Numbered from the stretch's first letter, positions 32,001 through 46,700 are shown. The stretch is DNA of 64,000 nucleotides from Synchiropus splendidus (GCF_027744825.2 NC_071351.1:17497001-17561000); one strand, 5' to 3'. The notes: generated by a model not told the origin, from the sequence alone. Made by a program: numbers and translations.

Positions 32001-35000
32001 GCTTCCCTGCAAAGTTATGGCACAATGCAGAAAACGCGTTATCAGCCTGAGATAAGGTCCATTCCGGAACGCCAAACATAAAAATGTTGATAACTTTGGA
32101 AAAACACTTCAGACAGCTTCGATTTGATGTGCAACTACTAGAAAGGCCCTTTCTACTATAGTGGGAGGTGAAAATTTCATGTTCTGAGGCTTCACTGAAA
32201 AGTTATGGCACAATGCAGAAAACTCGTTTTCAGCCTGAGATAAAGTGGGTTCCGGAACGCCAAACATAAAAATGTTGATAAGTTTGGAAAAACATTTCAG
32301 ACAGCTTAGATTTGATGTGCAACTACTCGAAAAACCATTTCAGCTATAGTGGGAGGTGAAAATAATATTTTATGTTCTGAAGCTTCCCTGCAAAGTCATG
32401 GCTCAATGCGTAAAACGCGTTTTCAGTCTGAGATAAGGTCGATTCCGGAACGCCAAACATAAAAGTGTTGATAACTTTGGAAAAACACTTCAGACAGCTT
32501 AGATTTGATGTGCAACTACTAGAAAAACCCTTTCTGCTGTATTGGGAGGTGAAAATGTCATGTTCTGAAACTTCCCTGCAAAGTAATGGCACAATGCAGA
32601 AAACGCGTTTTCAGCGTAAGATAAGTTGAGTTCCCGAACGCCAAAGATTAAAATGTTGATAACTTTGGAAAAAATCTTCAGACAGCTTAGATTTGATGTG
32701 CACCTACTAGAAAGACCCTTTCTACTGTAGTGGGAGGTTGAAAATTTCATGTTTTGAAGCTTCCATGCAAAGTTATGGCACAACCAGAAAACGCGTTTTC
32801 AGTCTGAGATAAGGGGGGTTCCGGAACGCCAAACATATAAATGTTGATAACTTTCGAAAAACAATTAAGACAGCTTAGATTTGATGTGCAACTACTAGAA
32901 AGACCCTTTCTGCTATAGTCAGAGGTGAAAATTTCATGTTCTGAAGCTTCCCTGCAAAGTGATGGCCCAAAGAAAGAAACGCGTTTTCAGCCTGAGATAA
33001 GGTGGTTTCCGGAACGCAAAACATAAAAATGTTGATAACTTTGGAAAAACACTTCAGACAGCTTACATTTGATGTGCAACTACTTGAAAGACCCTTTCTG
33101 CTGGAGTGGGTGGTAAAAATTTCATGTTCTGAAGCTTCCCAGCAATGTTATGACACAAAGCAGAAAATGCGTTTTCAGTCTGAGATTGGGTGGGTTCCGG
33201 AACGCCAAACATAAAAATGTTGTTAACATTGGAAAAACACTTCAGACAGCTTAGATTTGATATGCAACTAGTAGAAAGACCCTTTCTGCTATAGTCGGAG
33301 GTGAAAATTTCATGTTCTGAAGCTTCCTTGAGAAGTTATGGCACAAAGAAAGAAACACGTTTTCAGCCTGAGATAAGGTGGGTTCTGGAATGCCAAATAT
33401 AAAAATGTTGATAACTTTGGAAAAACACTTCAGACAGCTTAGATTTGATGTGCAACTATTAGAAAGACCCTTTGTGCTATGGTGGGAGGTTAAAATTTAA
33501 TGTTCAGAAGCTTCTCTGCAAAGTTATGGTACATTGCTCTAAACGCGTTTTCAGCCTGAGATAAGGTCGATTCCGGAACGCCAAACATAAAAATGTTGAT
33601 AACTTTTGAAAAACACTTCAGACAGCTTAGATTTGTTGTGCAACTACTAAAAAGACCCTTTCTGCTATAGTGGGAGGTGAACATTTCATGTTCTGAAGCT
33701 TCCCTGCAAAGTTATGGCACGATGCAGAAAACGTGTTTTCAGCCTGAGATAAGGTTGGTTCCGGAACGCCAAGCATAAAACTGTTGATAACTTTGGAAAA
33801 ACACTTCAGACAGCTTAGATTTGATGTGCAACTACTAGAAAGACCCTTTCTGCGATAGTGGGACGTGAAAATTTCATGTTCGGAAGCATCCATGCAAAGT
33901 TATGGCACAATGCAGAAAACGCGTTTTCAGCCAGAGATAAGGTCGATTCCGGAACGCCAAACATAAAAATGTTGATAACTTTCGAAAAACACTTCAGACA
34001 GCTTAGATTTGATGTACAACGACTAGAAAGACCCTTTCTGTTGTAGTGGGAGGTGAAAATTCCATGTTCTGAAGCTCCCCAGAAAAGTAAGGGCACAATG
34101 CAGAAAACGCGTTTTCAGCCAGAGATAAGGTGGGTTCCAGAACGCCAAACATAAAAATGTTGATAACTTTGAAAAAACACTTCAGACAGCTTATAGTTGA
34201 TGTGCAACTACTAGAAGGACCCTTTCTGTAATAGTGGGAGGTGAAAATTCCATGTACTCAAGCTCCCCTGAAAAGTTAAGGCACAATGCAGAAAACGCGT
34301 TTTCAGCCTGAGATAAGGTGGGTTCCAGAACGCCAAACATAAAAATGTTGATAACTTTGGAAAAACACTTCAGACAGCTTAGATTTGATGTGCAACTACT
34401 AGAAAGACCCTTTCTGCTATAGTGGGAGGTGAAATTTTCATGTTCTGAAGCTTCCCTGCAAAGTTATGGCACAATGCAGAAAACGCGTTTTCAGCCTGAG
34501 ATAAGGTCAATTCTCGAACGCCAAACATAAAAATGTTGATCACTTTGGAAAAACAATTCAGACAGCTTAGATTTGATGTGCAACTACTAAAAAGACCGTT
34601 TCTGCGATAGTGAGACGTGAAAATTTCATGTTCGGAAGCATCCATGCAAAGTTATGGCACAAAGCAGAAAACGCGTTTTCAGCCAGAGATAAGGTGGGTT
34701 CCGGAACGCCAAACATGAAAATGTTGATAACTTTGGAAAAACACTTCAGACAGCTTAGATTTGATGAGCAACTACTAGAAAGACCCTTTCTGCTATAGTG
34801 GGAGGTGAAAATTCCATGTTCTGAAGCTCACCAGAAAAGTAAAGGCACAATGCAGAAAACGCGTTTTCAGCCTGAGATAAGGTGGGTTCCGGAACGCCAA
34901 TCATAAAAATCTTGATAACTTTGGAAAAACACTTCAGACCGCTTAGATTTGAAGTGCAACTACGAGAAAGACCGTTTCTGCTAGAGTGGGAGGTTAAAAT

Positions 35001-35280
35001 TTCATGTTCTGAAGCTTCCCTGCAAAGTTATGGAACAATGCAGAAAACGCATTTTCAGCCTGAGATAAAGTGGGTTCCAGAACGCCAAACATAAAAATGT
35101 TGATAACTTTGGAAAAACACTTCAGACAGCTTAGATTTGATGTACAACGACTAGAAAGACCCTTTCGGTTATAGTGGGAGGTGAAAATTCCATGTTCTGA
35201 AGCTCCCAAGAAAAGTAAAGGCACAATGCAGAAAACGCGTTTTCAGCCAGAGATAAGGTCGATTCCGGAACGCCAAACAT
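29070..35280 (+). repeat. Core satellite between higher-order blocks
   Basis: The head-to-tail monomers continue, with looser similarity to one another and without a long exact internal repeat that I could find. The left part (29.1-31.3 kb) uses variants of the 5.7-kb block. From about 31.3 kb the variants change gradually to those of the right half of the array. Confidence 0.8.
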
Positions 35281-38200
35281 AAAAATGTTGATAACATTGG
35301 AAAAACACTTCAGACAGCTTAGATTTGATGTGCAACTACTAGAAAGACCCTTTCTGCTATAGTGGGAGGTGAAAATTTCATGTTCTGAAGCTTCCCTGCA
35401 AAGTTATGGCACAATGCAGAAAACACGTTTTCAGCCTGAGATAAGGTGGGTTCCAGAACGCTAAACATAAAAATGTTGATAACTTTGGAAAAACACTTCA
35501 GACAGCTTAGATTTGATGTGCAACTACTAAAAAGACCCTTTCTGCTACAGTGGGAGGTGAAAATTTCATGTACTGAAGCTTACCTGCAAAGTTATGCCAC
35601 AATGTAGGAAACGCGTTTTCAGCCTGAGATAAGGTTGATTCCGAAACGCCAAACATAAAAATGTTGATAACTTTGGAAAAACACTTCAGACAACTTAGAT
35701 TTGATGTGAGACTACTAGAAAGACCCATTCTGCTGTAGTGGGAGGTGAAAATATCATGTTCTGAAGCTTCCCTGCAAAGTTATGGCACAATGCGTAAAAC
35801 GCGTTTTCAGCCTGAGATGAGGTTGATTTCAGAACGCTTAAACATAAAAATGTTGATAACTCAGGAAAAACTCTACAGACAGCTTAGATTTGATGTGCAG
35901 CTACTAGAAATACCCTTTCTGCTCTAGTGGGAGCTGAAAATTTCATGTTCTAAAGCTTCCCTGCAAAGTTATGGGACAATGCAGAAAACGCGTTTTCAGC
36001 CTGAGATAAGGTGGGTACCAGAACGACAAACATAAAAATGTTGATAACTTTGCAAATACACTTCAGATAGCTTAGATTTGATATGCAACTACGAGAAAGA
36101 CCCTTTCTGCTATAGTGGGAGGTGATAATTTCATGTTCTGGAGCTTACCTACAAAGTTTTGGCACAATGCAGAAAACGCGTTTTCAGCCTGAGATAAGCT
36201 GGGTTCCAGAACGCCAAACATAAAAATGTTGATAACTTTGGAAAAACACTTCAGACAGCTTAGATTTGATGTGCAACTACTAGAAAGACCCTTTCTGCTA
36301 TAGTGGGATGTTAAAATTTCATGTTCTGAAGTTTCCCTGCAAAGTTATGGCGCAACGCAGAAAATGCGTTTTCAATAAGGTGCGATCCGGAACGCCAAAC
36401 ATAAAAATGTTGATAACTTTCGAAAAGCACTTCAGACAGCTTAGATTTGTTGTGCAACTACTAGAAAGACCGTTTCTGCTATAGTGGGAGGTGAAAATTT
36501 CATATTCTGCAGCTTTCCTGCAAAGTGATGACACCAAGCAGAAAACGCGTTTTCAGCCTGAGATAAGGTTGATTCCGGAACGCCAAACATAAGAATGTTG
36601 ATAACTTTGAAAAAACACTTCAGACAGGTTAGATTTGATGTGCAACTACTAGAAGGACCCTTTCTGCAATAGTGGCAGGTTAAAATTTCATGTTCTGAAG
36701 CTTCCCTCCAAAGTTATGGCACAATGCAGAAAACGCGTTTACAGCCTGAGAAAAGGTCGATTCCGGAACGCCAAACATAAAAATGTTGATAACTCAGGAA
36801 AAACTCTACAGACAGCTTAGATTTGATGTGCAACTACTAGAAATACCCTTTCTGCTATAGTGGGAGGTGAAAATATCATGTTGTGAGGCTTTCCTGCAAA
36901 GTTATGGCAAATTGCGTAAAACGCGTTTTCAGCCTGAGATAAGGTCGATTCCGGAACGCCAAACATAAAAATGTTGATAACTTTTGAAAAACACATCAGA
37001 CAGCTTAGATTTGATGTGCACCTACTAGAAAGACCCTTTCTGCTATATTGGGAGGTCAAAATTTCATGTTCTGAAGCTTCCCTGCAAAGTTGTGGGACAA
37101 TGCAGAAAACGATTTTTCATCCAGTGATAAGGTCGATTCCGGAACGCCAAACATAAAAATGTTGATGACTTTCGAAAAACACTTCAGACAGCTTAGATTT
37201 GATGTACAACTACTAGAAATACACTTTCTGCTCTAGTGGGACTTGAAAATGTCATGTTCTAAAGCTTCCTTGCAAAGTTATGGCACAATGCAGAAAACGC
37301 GTTTTCAGCCTGAGAAAAGGTCGATTCCGGAACGCCAAACATAAGAATGTTGATAACTTTGGAAAAACACTTCAAACAGCTTAGATTTGATGTGCTACTA
37401 CTAGAACGACCCTTTCTGCTGAAGTGGGAGGTGAAAATTTCATGTTCTGAAGCTTCCCTGCAAAGTTATGGCACAATGCAGAAAACGTGTTTTCGGCCTG
37501 AGATAAGGTCGATTCAGGAACGCCAAAGATAAAAATGTTGATAACCTTGGAAAAACACTTCAGACAGCTTAGATTTGATGTGCAACTACGAGAATGACCC
37601 TTTCTGCTATAGTGGGAGGTGAAAATATCATGTTCTGAGGCTTTCCTGCAAAGTTATGGCAAATTGCGTAAAACGCGTTTTCAGCTTGAGATAAGGTTGA
37701 TTCCGGAATGCCAAACATAAGAATGTTGATAACTTTGGAAAAACACTTCAGACAACTTAGATTTGATGTGCAACTACTAGAAAGACCCTTTCAGCTCTAG
37801 TGGTACGTGAAAATTTCATGTTCTGAAGCTTCCCTGCAAAGTTATGGCACAATGCAGAAAACACGTTTTCAACCTGAGATAAGGTGGGTTCCACAACGCC
37901 AAACATGAAAATGTTGATAACTTTGGAAATACACTTCAGACAGCTTAGATTTGATGCGCAACTACTAGAAAGACCCTTTCTGCTATATTGGGTTGTCAGA
38001 ATTTCATGTTCTGAAGCGTCTCTGCAAAGTTATGGGACAATGCAGAAAACGATTTTTCATCCTGAGATAAGGTCGATTCCGGAACGCCAAACATAAAAAT
38101 GTTGATAACTTTCGAAAAACACTTCAGACAGCTTAGATTTGTTGTGCAACTACTCGAAATACCCTTTCTGCTCTATTGGGAGGTGAAAATATCATGTTCT

Positions 38201-38830
38201 GAAGCTTCCCTGCAAAGTTATGGCACAATGCGTAAAACGCGTTTTCAGCCTGAGATGAGGTTGATTTCAGAACGCCAAACATCAAAATGTTGATAACTCA
38301 GGAAAAACTCTACAGACAGCTTAGATTTGATGTGCAACTACTAGAAATACCCTTTCTGCTATAGTGGGACGTGAAAATTTCATATTCTGAAGCTTCCCTG
38401 AAAAGTTTTGGCACAATGCAGAAAACGCGTTTTCATCCTGAGATAAGGTCGATTCCGGAAGGCCAAACATAAAAATGTTGATAACTTTCGAAAAACACTG
38501 CAGACAGCTTAGATTTGTTGTGCAACTACTAGAAATACCCTTTCTGCTCTAGTGGGAGGTGAAAATTTCATGTTCTAAAGCTTCCCTGCAAAGTTATGGC
38601 ACAATGCAGAAAACACGTTTTCTGCGTGAGATAAGGTCGATTCCGGAACGCCAAACATAAAAAGGTTGATAACTCAGGAAAAACTCTACAGACAGCTTAG
38701 ATTTGATGTGCAACTACGAGAAAGACCCTTTCTACTATAGTGGGAGGAGAAAATTTCATGTTCTGAAGTCTCCCTGCAAAGTTATGGCACTATCCAGAAA
38801 ACGCGTTTTCAGCCTGAGATAAGGTCGATT
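35281..38830 (+). repeat. Block A (full-length form of a three-copy segment)
   Basis: It matches block B (offset 10,326 at the left end) and block C (offset 17,624 in the middle). Markers are GATAACATTGG at 35289, the shortened GTTTTCAATAAGGTGCGATC at 36370, GATAACTCAGGAAAAACTC units, and GGCACTATCCAGAAAACG at 38788. B lacks five monomers and C lacks one monomer relative to A. Confidence 0.87.
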
Positions 38831-38844
38831 CCCGAACGCCAAAC

Positions 38845-40980
38845 ATAAAAATTTGACAACTTTGGAAAAACACTTCAGACAGCTTAGATTTGATGTGCAA
38901 CTACTAGAAAGACCCTTTCTGCTATAGTGGGATATGAAAATTTCATGTTCTGAAGCTTCCCTGCAAAGTTATAGCAGAATGCGTAAATCGTGTTTTCAGC
39001 CTGAGATAAGGTCGATTCCGGAACGCCAAACATAAAAGTGTTGATAACATTGGAAAAACACTTCAGACAGCTTCGATTTGATGTGCACCTACTAGAAAGA
39101 CCTTTTCTGCAGTAGTGGGAGGTGAAATTTTCATGTTCTGAAGCTTCCCTGCAAAGTTATGGCACAATGCAGAAAACACGTTTTCAGCCTGAGATAAGGT
39201 GGGTTCCAGAACACCAAACATAAAAATGTTAATAACTTTGGAAAAACACTTCAGACAGCTTAGATTTGATGTGAGACTACTAGAAAGACCCTTTCTGCTA
39301 TAGTGGGAGGTGAAAATTTCATGTTCTGAAGCTTCCCTGTAAAGTTATGGCACAATGCAGAAAACGCGTTTTCAGCCTGAGATAAGGTCGATTCCGGAAC
39401 GCCAAACATAAAAATATTGATAACTTTGGAAAAACACTTCAGACAGCTTAGATTTGATGTGCAACTACTAGAAAGACCCTTTCTGCTACAGTGGGAGGTG
39501 AAAATTTCATGTTCTGAAGCTTCCCTGCAAAGTTGTGCCACAATGCAGGAAACGCGTTTTCAGCCTGAGATAAGGTCGATTCCGGAACGCCAAACATGAA
39601 AATATTGATAACTTTGGAAAAACACTTCAGACAGGTTAGATTTGATGTGCAACTACTAGAAAGACCCTTTCTGCTATAGTGGGAGGTGAAAATTTCATGT
39701 TCTGAAGCTTCCCTGCAAAGTTATGGCACAATGCAGAAAACGCGTTTTCAGCCTGAGATATGGTGGGTTCCAGAACGCCAAACATAAAAATGTTGATAAC
39801 TTTGGAAAAACACTTCAGACAGCTTAGATTTTATGTGCAACTACTAGAAAGACGCATTCTGCTATAGTGGGATGTTAAAATTTCATGTTCTGAAGCTTCC
39901 CTGCAAAGTTATGGAACAATGCAGAAAATGCGTTTTCAGCCTGAGATAAGGTCGATTCCGGAACGCCAAACATAAAAATTTGACAACTTTGGAAAAACAC
40001 TTCAGACAGCTTAGATTTGATGTGCAACTACTAGAAAGACCCTTTCTGCTATAGTGGGATATGAAAATTTCATGTTCTGAAGCTTCCCTGCAAAGTTATA
40101 GCAGAATGCGTAAATCGTGTTTTCAGCCTGAGATAAGGTCGATTCCGGAACGCCAAACATAAAAGTGTTGATAACATTGGAAAAACACTTCAGACAGCTT
40201 CGATTTGATGTGCACCTACTAGAAAGACCTTTTCTGCAGTAGTGGGAGGTGAAATTTTCATGTTCTGAAGCTTCCCTGCAAAGTTATGGCACAATGCAGA
40301 AAACACGTTTTCAGCCTGAGATAAGGTGGGTTCCAGAACACCAAACATAAAAATGTTAATAACTTTGGAAAAACACTTCAGACAGCTTAGATTTGATGTG
40401 AGACTACTAGAAAGACCCTTTCTGCTATAGTGGGAGGTGAAAATTTCATGTTCTGAAGCTTCCCTGTAAAGTTATGGCACAATGCAGAAAACGCGTTTTC
40501 AGCCTGAGATAAGGTCGATTCCGGAACGCCAAACATAAAAATATTGATAACTTTGGAAAAACACTTCAGACAGCTTAGATTTGATGTGCAACTACTAGAA
40601 AGACCCTTTCTGCTACAGTGGGAGGTGAAAATTTCATGTTCTGAAGCTTCCCTGCAAAGGTGTGCCACAATGCAGGAAACGCGTTTTCAGCCTGAGATAA
40701 GGTCGATTCCGGAACGCCAAACATGAAAATATTGATAACTTTGGAAAAACACTTCAGACAGGTTAGATTTGATGTGCAACTACTAGAAAGACCCTTTCTG
40801 CTATAGTGGGAGGTGAAAATTTCATGTTCTGAAGCTTCCCTGCAAAGTTATGGCACAATGCAGAAAACGCGTTTTCAGCCTGAGATATGGTGGGTTCCAG
40901 AACGCCAAACATAAAAATGTTGATAACTTTGGAAAAACACTTCAGACAGCTTAGATTTTATGTGCAACTACTAGAAAGAC
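38845..40980 (+). repeat. 6-monomer tandem duplication (1,127 bp)
   Basis: About 38845-39850 and 39972-40977 are near-identical at an offset of 1,127 bp. Both contain the private shortened phrase AAATTTGACAACTTTGG (missing GTTG), at about 38850 and 39977, and the changes AAATCGTGTTTTC and CTTTTCTGCAGTAGTGG. Confidence 0.9.
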
Positions 40981-43770
40981 CCTCTCTGCTATAGTGGGAG
41001 GCGAATATTTCATGTTCTGAAGCTTCCCTGCAAAGTTATGGCAGAATGCGTAAATCGTGTTTTCAGCCTGAGATAAGGTCGATTCCGGAACGCCAAACAT
41101 AAAAGTGTTGATAACTTTGGAAAAACACTTCAAACAGCTTTGATTTGATGTGCACCTACTAGAAAGACCCTTTCTGCTATAGTGGGAGATGGAATTTTCA
41201 TGTTCTAAAGCTTCCCTGCAAAGTAATGGCACAATGCAGAAAACGCGTTTTCGGCCTGAGATAAGGTCGATTCAGGAACACCAAACATAAAAATGTTGAA
41301 AACTTTCGAAAAACACTCCAGACAGCTTAGATTTGATGTGCAACTACGAGAAGGACCCTTTCTGCTATAGTGGGAGTTGAAAATATCATGCTCTGAAGCT
41401 TCCCTGCAAAGTTATGGCACAATGCGTAAAACGCGTTTTCAGCCTGAGATGAGGTTGATTTCAGAACGCCAAACATAAAAATGTTGAGAACTTTGGAAAA
41501 ACACTTCAGACAGCTAAGATTTGATGTGCAACTACTAGAAAGACCCTTTCTGCTATAGTGGGAGGTGAAAATTTCATGTTCTGGAGCTTACCTTCAAAGT
41601 TTTGGCACAATGCAGAAAACGCGTTTTCAGCCTGAGATAAGGTGGGTTCCAGAACGTCAAACAAAAAAATGTTGATAACTTTCGAAAAACACTTCAGACA
41701 GCTTAGATTTGATGTGCAACTACTAGAAAGACCCTTTCTGCTACAGTGGGAGGTGAAAATTTCATGTTCTGAAGCTTCCCTGCAAAATTATGCCACAATG
41801 CAAGAAACGCGTTTTCAGCCTGAGATAAGGTCGATTAAGCAACGCCAAACATAAAAGTGTTGATAACTTTGGAAAAACACTTCAGACAGCTTAGATTTGA
41901 TATGCAACTACGAGAAAGACCCTTTCTGCTACAGTGGGAGGTGAAAATTTCATGTTCTGAAGCTTCCCTGCAAAGTTATGCCACAATGCAAGAAACGCGT
42001 TTTCAGCCTGAGATAAGGTCGATTCCGGAACGCCAAACATAAAAATATTGATAACTTTGGAAAAACACTTCAGAAAGCTTAGATTTGATGTGCAACCACT
42101 AGAAAGACCCTTTCAGCTATAGTGGGAGTAGATAATTTCATGTTCTGAAGCTTTCCTGCAAAGTTATGGCACAATGCGTAAAACGCGTTTTCAGCCTGAG
42201 ATAAGGTTGATTCCGGAACGCCAAATATAAGAATGTTGATAACTTTGGAAAAACACTTCAGACAGCTTAGATTTGATGTGCAACTACTAGAAAGACCCAT
42301 TCTGCTATAGTGGGATGTTAAAATTTCATGTTCTGAAGTTTCCCTGCAAAGTTATGGCACAATGCAGAAAATGCGTTTTAAATAAGGTGCGATCCGGAAC
42401 GCCAAACATAAAAATGTTGATAACTTTCGAAAAGCACTTCAGACAGCTTAGATTTGTTGTGCAACTACTAGAAAGACCCTTTCTGCTATAGTGGGAGGTG
42501 AAAATTTCATATTCTGCAGCTTTCCTGCAAAGTGATGACACCAAGCAGAAAACGCGTTTTCAGCCTGAGATAAGGTTGATTCCGGAACGCCAAACATATG
42601 AATGTTGATAACTTTGGAAAAACACTTCAGACAGGTTAGATTTGATGTGCAACTACTAGAAGGACCCTTTCTGCAATAGTGGCAGGTTAAAATTTCATGT
42701 TCTGAAGCTTCCCTCCAAAGTTATGGCACAATGCAGAAAACGCGTTTACAGCCTGAGAAAAGGTCGATTCCGGAACGCCAAACATAAAAATGTTGATAAC
42801 TCAGGAAAAACTCTACAGACAGCTTAGATTTGATGTGCAACTACGAGAAAGACCCTTTCTGCTATAGTGGGAGGTGAAAATATCATGTTCTCAGGCTTTC
42901 CTGCAAAGTTATGGCAAATTGCGTAAAACGCGTTTTCAGCCTGAGATAAGGTCGATTCCGGAACGCCAAACATAAAAATGTTGATAACTTTGGAAAAACA
43001 CTTCAGACAGCTTAGATTTGATGTACAACTACTAGAAATACCCTTTCTGCTCTAGTGGGACGTGAAAATTTCATGTTCTACAGCTTCCTTGCAAAGTTAT
43101 GGCACAATGCAGAAAACGCATTTTCAGCCTGAGAAAAGGTCGATTCCGGAACGCCAAACATAAGAATGTTGATAACTTTCGAAAAACACTTCAAACAGCT
43201 TAGATTTGATGCGCAACTACTAGAAATACCCTTCCTGCTGAAGTGGGAGGTGAAAATTTCATGTTCTGAATCTTCCCTGCAAAGTTATGGCACAATGCAG
43301 AAAACGCGTTTTCGGCCTGAGATAAGGTCGATTCAGGAACGCCAAAGATAAAAATGTTGATAACTTTGGAAAAACACTTCAGACAACTTAGAGTTGATGT
43401 GCAACTACTAGAAATACCCTTTCTGATATGGTGGGAGGAGAAAATTTCATGTTCTGAAGTCTCCCTGCAAAGTTATGGCACAATGCAGAAAACGCGTTTT
43501 CAGCCTGAGATAAGGTGGGTTCCAGAACACCAAACATAAAAATGTTGATAACTTTGGAAAAACACTTCAGACAGCTTAGATTTGATGTGCAACTACTAGA
43601 AAGACCCTTTCAGCTCTAGTGGGACGTGAAAATTTCATGTTCCAAAGCTTCCCTGCAAAGTTATGGCACAATGCAGAAAACGCGTTTTCAGCCTGAGAAA
43701 AGGTCGATTCCGGAACGCCAAACATAAGAATGTTGATAACTTTGGAAAAACACTTCAAACAGCTTAGATT
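40981..43770 (+). repeat. Core satellite including an older, diverged copy of the block A pattern
   Basis: About 42.1-43.5 kb follows the same monomer order as 36.1-37.5 kb, including the shortened junction (GTTTTAAATAAGGTGCGATC at about 42374), but with more differences than blocks B and C. The offset changes from 6,007 to 5,819, so one monomer has been lost relative to A. Confidence 0.75.
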
Positions 43771-43774
43771 TGAT

Positions 43775-46700
43775 GTGCAACTACTAGAAAGACCCTTTCT
43801 GCTGTAGTGGGAGGTGAAAATTTCATGTTCTGAAGCTTCCCTGCAAAGTTATGGCACAATGCAGAAAACGCATTTTTCAACCTGAGATAAGGTGGGTTCC
43901 ACAACGCCAAACATGAAAATGTTGATAACTTTAGAAATACACTTCAGACAGCTTAGATTTGATGCGCAACTACTAGAAAGACCCTTTCTGCTATATTGGG
44001 AGGTCAGAATTTCATGTTCTGAAGCTTCCCTGCAAAGTTATGGGAAAATGCAGAAAACGATTTTTCATTCTGAGATAAGGTCGATTCCGGAACGCCAAAC
44101 ATAAAAATGTTGATAACTTTCAAAAAACACTTCAGACAGCTTAGATTTGTTGTGCAACTACTAGAAATACCCTTTCTGCTCTAGTGGGAGGTGAAAATAT
44201 CATGTTCTGAAGCTTCCCTGCAAAGTTATGGCACAATGCGTAAAACGCGTTTTCAGCCTGAGATGAGGTTGATTTCAGAACGCCAAACATAAAAATGTTG
44301 ATAACTCAGGAAAAACTCTACAGACAGCTTAGATTTGATGTGCAACTACTAGAAATACCCTTTCTGCTATAGTGGGACGTGAAAATTTCATATTCTGAAG
44401 CTTCCCTGAAAAGTTTTGGCACAATGCAGAAAACGCGTTTTCATCCTGAGATAAGGTCGATTCCGGAACGCCAAAAATAAAAATGTTGATAACTTTCGAA
44501 AAACACTTCAGACAGCTTAGATTTGTTGTGCAACTACTAGAAATACCCTTTCTGCTCTAGTGGGAGGTGAAAATTTCATGTTCTAAAGCTTATCTGCAAA
44601 GTTATGGCACAATGCAGAAAACCCGTTTTTTGCGTGAGATAAGGTGGGTTCCAGAACGCCAAACATAAAAATGTTGATAACTTCGGAAAAACACTTCAGA
44701 CAGCTTAGATTTGATGTGCAACTACTAGAAAGACCCTTTCTGCGATAGTGGGAGGTGAAAATGTCATGTTCTGAAGCTTCCCTGCAAAGTTATGGCAAAA
44801 TATGTAAAGCGCGTTTTCAGGCTGAGATAAGGTCGATTCCGAAACGCCAAACATAAAAATGTTGATAACTTTGGAAAAACACTTTCGACAGCTTAGATTT
44901 GATGTGCAACTACTAGAAAGACCCTTTCTGCTATAGTGGGAGGTTAAAATTTCATGTTCTGAAGCTTCCCTGCAAAGTTATGGCAAAATGCGTAAAACGC
45001 GTTTTCAGCCTGAGATGAGGTTGATTTCAGAACGCCAAACATAAAAATGTTGAGAACTTTGGAAAAACACTTCAGACAGCTAAGATTTGATGTGCAACTA
45101 CTAGAAAGACCCTTTCTGCTATAGTGGGAGGTGAAAATTTCATGTTCTGGAGCTTTTCTTCAAAGTTTTGGCACAATGCAGAAAACGCGTTTTCAGCCTG
45201 AGATAAGGTGGGTTCCAGAACGTCAAACATAAAAATGTTGATAACTTTGGAAAAACACTTCAGACAGCTTAGATTTGATGTGCAACTACTAGAAAGACCC
45301 TTTCTGCTACAGTGGGAGGTGAAAATTTCATGTTCTGAAGCTTCCCTGCAAAGTTATGCCACAATGCAAGAAACGCGTTTTCAGCCTGAGATAAGGTCGA
45401 TTCAGGAACGCCAAACATAAAAGTGTTGATAACTTTGGAAAAACACTTCAGACAGCTTAGATTTGATATGCAACTACGAGAAAGACCCTTTCTGCTATAG
45501 TGGGAGGTGAAAATTTCATGTTCTGGAGCTTACCTACAAAGTTTTGGCACAATGCAGAAAACGCGTTTTCAGCCTGAGATAAGGTGGGTTCCAGAACGCC
45601 AAACATAAAAATGTTGATAACATTGGAAAAACACTTCAGACAGCTTAGATTTGATGTGCAACTACTAGAAAGACCCTTTCTGCTATAGTGGGAGGTGAAA
45701 ATTTCATGTTCTGAAGCTTCCCTGCAAAGTTATGGCACAATGCAGAAAACACGTTTTCAGCCTGAGATAAGGTGGGTTCCAGAACGCCAAACATAAAAAT
45801 GTTGATAACTTTGGAAAAACACTTCAGACAGCTTAGATTTGATGTGCAACTACTAGAAAGACCCTTTCTGCTACAGTGGGAGGTGAAAATTTCATGTACT
45901 GAAGCTTACCTGCAAAGTTATGCCACAATGTAGGAAACGCGTTTTCAGCCTGAGATAAGGTCGATTCCGAAACGCCAAACATAAAAATGTTGATAACTTT
46001 GGAAAAACACTTCAGACAACTTAGATTTGATGTGAGACTACAAGAAAGACCCATTCTGCTGTAGTGGGAGGTGAAAATATCATGTTCTGAAGCTTCCCTG
46101 CAAAGTTATGGCACAATGCGTAAAACGCGTTTTCAGCCTGAGATGAGGTTGATTTCAGAACGCCAAACATAAAAATGTTGATAACTCAGGAAAAACTCTA
46201 CAGACAGCTTAGATTTGATGTGCAGCTACTAGAAATACCCTTTCTGCTCTAGTGGGAGCTGAAAATTTCATGTTCTAAAGCTTCCCTGCAAAGTTATGGG
46301 ACAATGCAGAAAACGCGTTTTCAGCCTGAGATAAGGTGGGTACCAGAACGACAAACATAAAAATGTTGATAACTTTGCAAATACACTTCAGATAGCTTAG
46401 ATTTGATATGCAACTACGAGAAAGACCCTTTCTGCTATAGTGGGAGGTGAAAATTTCATGTTCTGGAGCTTACCTACAAAGTTTTGGCACAATGCAGAAA
46501 GCGCGTTTTCAGCCTGAGATAAGGTGGGTTCCAGAACGCCAAACATAAAAATGTTGATAACTTTGGAAAAACACTTCAGACAGCTTAGATTTGATGTGCA
46601 ACTACGAGAAAGACCCTTTCTGCTATAGTGGGATGTTAAAATTTCATGTTCTGAAGTTTCCCTGCAAAGTTATGGCGCAACGCAGAAAATGCGTTTTCAA

